Below, one piece after another: positions 20,877 to 26,827 of a stretch of DNA of 26,827 nucleotides (position 1 is its first letter; every line of letters begins with the position of its first letter). The stretch is from contig NZ_CALART010000084.1 in NCBI RefSeq assembly GCF_937888285.1, forward strand, positions 1 through 26,827, written 5' to 3'. The notes beneath the pieces are model-generated. The model saw only the letters and a list, made by a program, of their open reading frames with translations, had not been told where the DNA came from and ran no database searches. Origin of the DNA: an uncultured Aquimonas sp. (GTDB lineage Bacteria; Pseudomonadota; Gammaproteobacteria; Xanthomonadales; Xanthomonadaceae). The position numbers were made by a program, and so were the translations under genes.

Positions 20877-23273
20877 ATGAGCTACCGCTTCGGCGACTTC
20901 GAGATCGATCCGCAGGCCCGTCTGCTGACCCGTTCGGGCCAGCCGCTCGAGCTGCCCCGGCGGGTGTTCGACTGCCTGGTTTGTCTGATCGAGCGCCAGC
21001 CCGGCGCGGTCAGCCGCGATGCGCTGATCCAGCAGGTCTGGGGCCGTGCCAATGTGTCGGACAACCAGCTGGCGCAGACCATCCTGCGTCTTCGCCGGGC
21101 GCTGGGCGACAGCGGCGAAGCGCCACGCCATATCGGCACCGTGCCCGGCTATGGCTATCGCTGGCTGGCGCCGCTGCAGCCTGCCGCAGACCCTCCCGAA
21201 CACACTGCGATCGACTCGCCTTCGCCGGCGGCCATGGACGAGACGCTCGATGCGGCGCGGACTGCGCCAGCGCCGCGCCCGGCACGGCGCGGACTCGCTG
21301 TCGCGGCCGCCATCGTCGCGATCAGCCTCATCGCATGGACGCTGCTGCCGCGGTTCGCAGGCCCTGGGCTGGCAAGCCCGGCGAGCGCAGGGCACAGCTT
21401 CGCGGTGATGCCCGCCCGGGTGGAACAGGCCGAGCGCGCCGGCTGGGCGCGCCACGGCCTGATGGCGGTGGTGACTGCGCGCCTGAGCGAGGCCGGTCTC
21501 GCGCCGGTGGCGCTGGAGCAGGTGCTGGCTCGGCTGCCGCCGGGCAGCGAAGCCGATCAGCTCGACGCAGCGCAGCTGCGGCGACGCTTCGATGGCCGCG
21601 CGCCGCTGCGCATCCTCGCCGCGCCGGCCGCCGAGGCCGACACCTGGCGGGTCCAGCTCAGCCTGCTGCGCGAGCCGCCGCTGCAGGTCGAGGCGCAGCA
21701 CGTCGATCTGATCGAGGCCAGCCGGCTGGCCACCGACGCGCTGCTGCACGCGCTTGGACATCCGGGTGTTGTCGGCGCGCCCGGCGAGGCGCTGACGATG
21801 GCGCGCCGCGCCCTGCAGCGCCACGACTTCGAGGGCGTGCGCCAGCTGCTGTCGCGGCTGTCGAGTGGCGAAGATGAGGATGTCGAGATCGCTCTGCTGC
21901 GGATCGAACTCGACCTCGCCAGCGGCCAGCTGCGCAGCGCCGGCGCACGCATCGAGGCGCTGGCAGGGTCGATCCCGCCACAGGATGCCGGCTTCGCGGC
22001 CGAGCGCCTGCAGCTGCTGCGCCTGCAGTGGCAGCGCCTCAGCGGCGCCGCGCTCGACGCCACGGCGATCCAGGCACTGGTGCTGCAGCTGGAGCAGCGC
22101 GAGGCGCCGGCCGAGCTGCTGGCGCGGGCCCTGCAGGCGCGCGGCAGCCAGGCCCTGGGCAGCGGTCGCAGCGCCGAGGCGGCGCCTGATTTCGCCCGCG
22201 CACACCGCCTGTTCCTTCAGGCCGGCGACGCCGCGCGGGCGGCATCAGCCAACAGCAACCTGGCCATGCTGGCCCTGCTCGACGGTCGCCACGTCGAGGC
22301 CCTGGCGATGCTGCAGGCGGCCGCCGATGTGTTCCGGGCCGAGGCCGACATCGGCCGCCTGTTCAACGCGCTGAGCTCGATCGACGCCCTGCAGATGGGC
22401 CAGCTGCGCTGGCAGGAGGCGCTGGCCGCGAACGATGGCGCCGGCGCCCTGCTGCCGCTGATCGAGGATGCCTCGGCACGGCTGTCCTTCTACCGCCGGC
22501 GCGCCCTGATCGTGCTGGGGCTGGGCCGGCTCGACGAAGCGGAAACCCTGCTGGCGCAGGCGCGTGCGGAAGCCGAACGCGGCGAGGCCAATCCGGAGTC
22601 GCGGGCGCGTTTCGGCCTGTACGAGGCCCAGCTGGCGCTGGCGCGCGGCGATGGCGCAGCGGCCTATGCCAGCGCGCTGCCGGTGTTCGAGCATGTCCAT
22701 GCCCGCTACGGCGCGGCGGCCGAGCCACAGGTGCGCACCGACGCGCGCGACCTCGCCCTGCAGCTGATGATCCAGGGCCTGCATCTTGAAGCCCGGCGCC
22801 AGCCGCAGGCGCCGATGCCCGTGCTGCCGTCGAGTGCCGAGGCCACTCTCGCGGCCGCCGCCTCTCCGTTGGCCCTGCTGGCGCGTGGCCGCTGGCGCGA
22901 GCTGCAGGGCGATCTCGAAGCCGCCGAGGCCGACCTGCGGGCAGCGCTGGCGGGGGCGCAGGCCTTCAATCGACTGACGCGCATCTACTCGGCGACCGAG
23001 GGCCTGGTCGAACTGCTGGTCGCACAGGGCCGGAGCAGCGAGGCCGAGACCCTGTTCCTGGGCCTGCTGTCGCGCGATCCGCAGCTGCCGGAGCGCGACT
23101 ACGACTCCGCCGTGCTGGAGCTGCGGCTGCAACTCGCCCTCGGCGACGACGCAGCCATCCGCCGCGCCCGCGAGCGCGCGCAGAGCCTGTCCGGACAGCG
23201 CCGGCTGCCGGCCGATCTGGATGGCTTCGTGCTGCGGGTCAGTGCGCTTGCGGGCCAGGCCGCGCCGCGCTGA
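20877..23273 (+). CDS. CadC-like winged-helix regulator with TM segment and TPR region
   Basis: 798 residues. The N-terminal OmpR/PhoB-type winged-helix domain (about 1-98) includes FGDFEIDPQARLLTRSG, the recognition-helix region NVSDNQLAQTILRLRRALGD, and the wing RHIGTVPGYGYRW. A Pro/Ala-rich linker follows, then one membrane segment (about 139-159, GLAVAAAIVAISLIAWTLL). A long Ala/Leu-rich helical region with TPR-like repeats makes up the remainder, presumably periplasmic. This is the architecture of CadC/ToxR-type one-component regulators. The start at 20877 (MSYRFGDFEID) follows GGGGACAC and begins at the domain boundary. The frame is open to 20658, but that part has no similarity. Its target genes are unknown; the adjacent secreted-protein genes are candidates by position only. 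Confidence 0.88.
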   Translation: MSYRFGDFEIDPQARLLTRSGQPLELPRRVFDCLVCLIERQPGAVSRDALIQQVWGRANVSDNQLAQTILRLRRALGDSGEAPRHIGTVPGYGYRWLAPLQPAADPPEHTAIDSPSPAAMDETLDAARTAPAPRPARRGLAVAAAIVAISLIAWTLLPRFAGPGLASPASAGHSFAVMPARVEQAERAGWARHGLMAVVTARLSEAGLAPVALEQVLARLPPGSEADQLDAAQLRRRFDGRAPLRILAAPAAEADTWRVQLSLLREPPLQVEAQHVDLIEASRLATDALLHALGHPGVVGAPGEALTMARRALQRHDFEGVRQLLSRLSSGEDEDVEIALLRIELDLASGQLRSAGARIEALAGSIPPQDAGFAAERLQLLRLQWQRLSGAALDATAIQALVLQLEQREAPAELLARALQARGSQALGSGRSAEAAPDFARAHRLFLQAGDAARAASANSNLAMLALLDGRHVEALAMLQAAADVFRAEADIGRLFNALSSIDALQMGQLRWQEALAANDGAGALLPLIEDASARLSFYRRRALIVLGLGRLDEAETLLAQARAEAERGEANPESRARFGLYEAQLALARGDGAAAYASALPVFEHVHARYGAAAEPQVRTDARDLALQLMIQGLHLEARRQPQAPMPVLPSSAEATLAAAASPLALLARGRWRELQGDLEAAEADLRAALAGAQAFNRLTRIYSATEGLVELLVAQGRSSEAETLFLGLLSRDPQLPERDYDSAVLELRLQLALGDDAAIRRARERAQSLSGQRRLPADLDGFVLRVSALAGQAAPR

Positions 23274-23284
23274 GGAAGGACGGA

Positions 23285-23319
23285 CGCGGCGGCAGGGCAC
23301 TGTCTGGCCCGCCGCCGCG
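23285..23319. terminator. Strong bidirectional hairpin between convergent genes
   Basis: CGCGGCGGC (23285-23293) pairs with GCCGCCGCG (23311-23319). Inside, after one bulged A, GGGC (23295-23298) pairs with GCCC (23307-23310). It sits 11 bp after the regulator stop and 16 bp after the stop of the opposing gene. It lacks a T-tract, but stability and position support a terminator. Confidence 0.65.
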
Positions 23320-23335
23320 ACCTCAGCCCCTGCGA

Positions 23336-24343
23336 TCAGTAGCGGCCGCAGGTATCGATGTACTCGGTGCCGTTCATGTCGATGCTGCCGGTGGCATCGA
23401 TCTGCACGTCAGCGCTGAGGCCCACGCCCTTGGCGGTGGCCGAGAACTTGGCGCCCAGCACGGTGCGGTGCGCGCAGCCGGACTTGGCCACGAACTTGCC
23501 GCGCCCGCCCGAGGTGCCGCTGTTGGCGCGGTTGCCGCACTGCACGCTGAAGGGGATGTTCGACCACGCCGACGAGGCGTTCGCGTAGCCGAAGGGGCTG
23601 GGCGAGCAGGTCGAGCTGCAGCGCAGTCCGGCCTGCACCGCGCCGACCGTCTTCTGCACCATGGTGATGCCGTAAAGGTTCTTGTAGGTCACGGTGCGTG
23701 CCCCACGCGAGTAGCTGCGCGCGGTCACGCTCGGATTGCTGGCCAGGCCGCAGCGCGCCTTGGCGCGGGTGTTGCCACCAATCAGATCGACCTCGTTGTC
23801 CTCGTGGATCTGCAGGGCCCAGCCCTCGGCGCGCGCCGCGCGGTAGCTGTTCACCGTCGAGTCGAGGAAGTCGATGCTGGGGTCGAACACCACGCAGTGG
23901 CCGAGGCTGTTCCAGCAGAACTCGACCGCCGCATGCTGCTGGCGCAGGCCATCCACTTCCGTGCTGACCGTGAGCAGGCGGTAGTCGCCCAGCTCCAGCG
24001 GGTAGCCGACCTTGGCGAAGCCGTCGACGCTGGCGGCGAGATCCTGCAGGTAGAGGTCCTCGCGGTTCGTCTCGACGTAGCGGGCGGTCGGCACACGGAA
24101 GTCCGACTCGTCGTCGACCAGCAGCGAGAACTGCGGGAAGCCCGTCAGGCTCTGCATGTCGCGCCCTGCCAGGGTGTCCAGCGGCGCCGACTCGGCGGCC
24201 TTGATCTCGATGCGCAGGCTGCCCTGGTGCATGGCCACGAAGTCGCGGTAGACGCCTTCGGCATAGCCGTCCTTGGCGGCGGCCGGCAGGGCCAGGAACA
24301 GGGCGCCGGCGAGCGCGGCGTAGCGGAGGTTCGAAAGGTTCAT
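23336..24343 (-). CDS. Secreted protein of unknown function, eight cysteines
   Basis: 335 residues. The signal peptide is MNLSNLRYAALAGALFLALP with cleavage after AAA (about residue 23). The mature part has eight cysteines (FCW, GHC, RCG, RCSSTC, QCG, GCA, DTCGRY), an even number consistent with disulfides in the periplasm or outside. I do not recognise a family. An N-terminal region (about 25-150) reads as a mixed alpha/beta fold, and the C-terminal third is rich in Gly, Ser, Lys and Arg (GNRANSGTSGGRGKFVAKSG). The start at 24343 is supported by GGGAGAG 6 bp upstream; the frame is open further, without similarity. It diverges from the hydrolase gene across a 426-bp gap and converges with the regulator. 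Confidence 0.8.
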   Translation of the reverse strand: MNLSNLRYAALAGALFLALPAAAKDGYAEGVYRDFVAMHQGSLRIEIKAAESAPLDTLAGRDMQSLTGFPQFSLLVDDESDFRVPTARYVETNREDLYLQDLAASVDGFAKVGYPLELGDYRLLTVSTEVDGLRQQHAAVEFCWNSLGHCVVFDPSIDFLDSTVNSYRAARAEGWALQIHEDNEVDLIGGNTRAKARCGLASNPSVTARSYSRGARTVTYKNLYGITMVQKTVGAVQAGLRCSSTCSPSPFGYANASSAWSNIPFSVQCGNRANSGTSGGRGKFVAKSGCAHRTVLGAKFSATAKGVGLSADVQIDATGSIDMNGTEYIDTCGRY

Positions 24344-24769
24344 GTGGAGCTCTCCCTTGAGTTGAGACTGCGGTTCGCCGGCCCGACGGTGTGCCGGTGC
24401 TCGGCGCCGGCCGCTCCTCCCCGGGGAACGGCCGAGCCGCAGGTTTGAACCCAGCTCACGGCGGGCGTCATGCCAGTGCCCTGACGGCTCGATGACAGAA
24501 CGATTTTTGGCCGCTGGATCAGGCGCTTGGCGATACCGCGCGTGGTCGGTACCGCGCCCTCCCGCCGACTTCGCAGAGCGAGTGGCGAGGCGCGCCATCC
24601 GCAGGCCGTCCCGCTGCGTCCGCTTCGTTCCCACCCTGCGCAGCTGCGCGGCAGGCTGCTGCCGAAGGCGATGCGCAGCGACGCCCGGTTCGTGATCGCG
24701 CGTCCGCCTGTCTTCGTCGACACCGGGTCGAACTGCTACCGTGGGCACAGACTTGCCCGGACCCGCCCC
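24344..24769. other. Divergent intergenic region
   Basis: 426 bp between the starts of the secreted protein and the serine hydrolase. A near-palindrome with CGGCCG arms (24408-24413 and 24429-24434) around CCCCGGGG is the main structured feature. I find no small gene with a plausible start and no clear sigma-70 promoter. Confidence 0.45.
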
Positions 24770-26770
24770 ATGTCGCGATTCCTGCTGCAGCCCCTGCTGA
24801 TACTGGCCCTCGCTCTGTCGCCTTCACTGCCGGCAGCGGCGCAGTCCGAGCCTGAGCCCTCGCCTGCGCAGGCGGCCGTGCTGGATCCCGAGTCCTTCAG
24901 CGAATCCGCCGCTGCGCCGATCGACGGTCCGATAGAGGCCGGCGCCCCGCCAGCCCCCGCCGTCGACGCCCTGGCCCAGCATGTGGACGGCCTGGTTGAA
25001 GCCCTGCGTCGCGAGCATCTGCTGCCCGGGGTCACGCTCGCCCTGGTGCGCGCAGACGCGCCAACCCTGCTGAGCGGATACGGACATGCCGATCTTGCCG
25101 CGCGCACGCCGGTCGATCCGCAGCAGACGCTGTTTCGCATCGGCTCGGTGTCCAAGACCTTCATCTGGACCGCCGCCCTGCTGCTGGTCGATCGCGGCCA
25201 GATCGATCTGGATGCCGACGTCAACACGTATCTGAAGGCGATCAAAGTGGCCCCGGCCTTCGACGCACCGGTGACCCTGCGCCAGCTGATGTCGCATCGC
25301 GCCGGCTTCGAGGACAGCTTCCAGGTGTTCGCGGTCGGCGATGAGGACGCGCGGCCGCTGGCCCAGCTGCTGGCCGAGCACCAGCCCAAACGCATCTATC
25401 CACCCGGCGCGCGCACCTCGTACTCCAACTGGGGCTCGGCGCTCGCCGCGCAGGTGGTGGCCGACGTCGCCGGCGAGGACTACGGCAGCTTCCTGCGCCG
25501 CGAGCTGCTGGACCCTCTGGGCATGCATGACACCGTGTGGGAGGGACCGACGCGGATGGACGCCGCCACCCGCGGGCGGCTGGCGCAGGGCTATGCCGAT
25601 GACGCTGGGGTCCTGCGCATCGAGGCGGAAATGCAGCTCGGCGCTTACTGGCCGGCCGGCGGCATGTCGACCACGGCCGCCGACATGGCGCGCTGGTTGC
25701 GCTTCCATCTGAACCATGGCGAGCTCGATGGCCGCCGGCTGCTGTCGACCGAAACCCATGCGCTGGTCTGGGCACGGCCCTACAGCGACCGCGCCCAAGC
25801 CGCGGATGTCACCCACGGCTTCATCCAGACACCGTTCCATGGCCTGCTGCTGACCGGCCACGGCGGCGCCACCGAAAGCTACCTCAGCAATCTGGTGCTG
25901 GTGCCGGAGTTGGGGCTTGGCGTGTTCGTCAGCCAGAGCAGTGGCGCCAGCCGCAACCTCGTGCAACGCCTGCCCGAGCAGATCATCGAGCGCCTGCAGG
26001 CGCTGCCCCCTGCGGCGCCACTCGTGGCCGAAGGCGGCGAGCCGGGGGCGCTGGCCGAGGTGGACGGTGACTACCTCGGCAATCGCCGAGTCTTCAGCAG
26101 CTTCGCCGCGATCTTCGGTGCCTTCGACGGCGTGTCCCTGCGGGCGATCAACAGCGACACGATCGCGCTGGACGCCGGTGCACGCAGCGGCGAGTACCGG
26201 CGCATCGGCGAGGACCTGTTCGAGTCGGCCTTCGGCCAGCGACTGGCGCTGATCCGCAGCGCCGATGGCCGCATCGCCGCCTTCGCCGACGGCAGCGGCG
26301 TGCACAGCTTCGAGCGCGTGGAAGGTTTCAACGCGCCGCAGTGGCTGTTCGCAGCGCTGGGCGCAGGCCTGCTGCTGGCGGTCTCGACCCTGGGCGGCGT
26401 GGTCTGGCGGCTGGGACGCAGGCGCTACGGTGGGCCCACCGACGCCCTGGTCGGCGGCGTGTCAGTGCTGGCGGCGCTGTGCGTGCTGGCGCTGATCGGC
26501 TGCTTCGTGGCGGTGTCAATCGCGCTGCAGAATGCGGGTGCCGCCGACCTGCCCGGCAACTATCCGGTGCCGGCGATGCTGTGGACGCACTGGGCAGGAT
26601 GGGCGGTGGTCGCGGCCTCGCTCGCCATGCTGCTCATGCTGATGCCAGCGTGGACCCGCACCCGCTTCGGGCTGTGGCGCAAGCTGATGTTCACTCTCTT
26701 TACCTTCGCCCTGCTGTTCCTGTCGGTCGAGCTGTGGCTGTGGCGGGTGATCGGGGCGGCGGTGGTGTGA
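24770..26770 (+). CDS. Serine beta-lactamase-like hydrolase with four C-terminal TM segments
   Basis: 666 residues. The signal peptide (1 to about 24, ending PAAAQ) is followed by a Pro/Glu-rich spacer (25-65) and a class C beta-lactamase/transpeptidase-fold domain (about 68-415). The active-site motifs are SVSK (Ser126, Lys129), YSN (218-220) and HGG (364-366, in place of KTG). A mixed region (about 420-520) resembles the extra C-terminal domain of such esterases. Then come four predicted membrane helices (about 525-547, 560-585, 606-626, 638-660). The catalytic domain would face the periplasm. The family includes D-aminopeptidases, esterases and PBP-like enzymes, and real beta-lactamase activity is not implied. 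The start at 24770 (MSRFLLQPLL) is chosen for the signal peptide; its ribosome site is weak. Confidence 0.88.
   Translation: MSRFLLQPLLILALALSPSLPAAAQSEPEPSPAQAAVLDPESFSESAAAPIDGPIEAGAPPAPAVDALAQHVDGLVEALRREHLLPGVTLALVRADAPTLLSGYGHADLAARTPVDPQQTLFRIGSVSKTFIWTAALLLVDRGQIDLDADVNTYLKAIKVAPAFDAPVTLRQLMSHRAGFEDSFQVFAVGDEDARPLAQLLAEHQPKRIYPPGARTSYSNWGSALAAQVVADVAGEDYGSFLRRELLDPLGMHDTVWEGPTRMDAATRGRLAQGYADDAGVLRIEAEMQLGAYWPAGGMSTTAADMARWLRFHLNHGELDGRRLLSTETHALVWARPYSDRAQAADVTHGFIQTPFHGLLLTGHGGATESYLSNLVLVPELGLGVFVSQSSGASRNLVQRLPEQIIERLQALPPAAPLVAEGGEPGALAEVDGDYLGNRRVFSSFAAIFGAFDGVSLRAINSDTIALDAGARSGEYRRIGEDLFESAFGQRLALIRSADGRIAAFADGSGVHSFERVEGFNAPQWLFAALGAGLLLAVSTLGGVVWRLGRRRYGGPTDALVGGVSVLAALCVLALIGCFVAVSIALQNAGAADLPGNYPVPAMLWTHWAGWAVVAASLAMLLMLMPAWTRTRFGLWRKLMFTLFTFALLFLSVELWLWRVIGAAVV
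26429..26440. repeat. Short palindrome like a trimmed REP family 1 core, inside the hydrolase gene
   Basis: GGTGGGCCCACC is a perfect 12-bp palindrome equal to the family 1 arms without the central CAGGGC. It encodes YGGPT between the first two membrane helices. It may be chance. Confidence 0.25.
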
Positions 26771-26771
26771 G

Positions 26772-26827
26772 GGGGGATTGGGGATTGGGGATTGGGGATT
26801 GGGGATTGGGGATTGGGGATTGGGGAT
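26772..26827. repeat. G-rich heptamer array (GATTGGG)n, cut by window end
   Basis: About seven or eight copies of GATTGGG start directly after the hydrolase stop and run to the last base. Runs of four Gs separated by ATT are on the coding strand. The array continues beyond the window. Confidence 0.95.

Overview
The window is GC-rich, densely coding gammaproteobacterial chromosome. The most likely source is the order Lysobacterales (Xanthomonadales). The reasons are the HslV/HslU sequences, the G-rich heptamer arrays (GGGGATT/GATTCGG type), the several families of palindromic REP-like repeats, a secreted protein ending in an LFANGFE-type tail, and a CadC-like regulator. The genus cannot be fixed from the sequence alone. 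No tRNA, rRNA, CRISPR array, transposase or phage gene was found.

Layout. Bases 1-519 are repeat-rich non-coding DNA leading into hslV. hslV (520-1053) and hslU (1337-2668) encode the ATP-dependent HslUV protease, but 283 bp of repeats separate them. Bases 2797-11814 hold two paralogous three-gene cassettes. Each has a membrane-anchored class III nucleotide-cyclase-like protein with a large TPR region, a small peptide with a nitrile-hydratase/Nif11-like leader, and a SagB/McbC-type FMN dehydrogenase. This matches a computationally predicted peptide-modification (RiPP-like) system in which, as far as I know, no product has been characterised. Cassette A is cyclase(+), peptide(-), dehydrogenase(-). 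Cassette B is cyclase(+), peptide(-), dehydrogenase(+). No YcaO cyclodehydratase, exporter or leader protease lies in the window.

Bases 11923-18296 are recB and recD, overlapping by 4 bp (ATGA). No recC is in the window. Both proteins carry in-frame insertions made of palindromic repeats that are normally intergenic: at the helicase/nuclease linker of RecB, near the RecB N-terminus, and before the motor domain of RecD. Bases 18297-18799 are non-coding and contain a 66-bp tandem repeat bracketed by two inverted members of one palindrome family whose stems covary.

The right end (18800-26770) holds an SRPBCC-fold membrane-anchored protein (-), a secreted choice-of-anchor Q/beta-helix protein (+), a CadC-like winged-helix/TM/TPR regulator (+), a secreted cysteine-containing protein of unknown function (-), and a serine beta-lactamase-like hydrolase with four C-terminal membrane segments (+). 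The window ends inside another G-rich heptamer array.

How the genes fit together: HslUV and RecBD are housekeeping functions. The two cassettes between them are the accessory part and the best candidate for an uncharacterised system. I propose that the TPR region senses something across the membrane, the cyclase-like domain signals inside the cell, and the dehydrogenase oxidises the small peptide. This is inference from gene content, not shown by the sequence.
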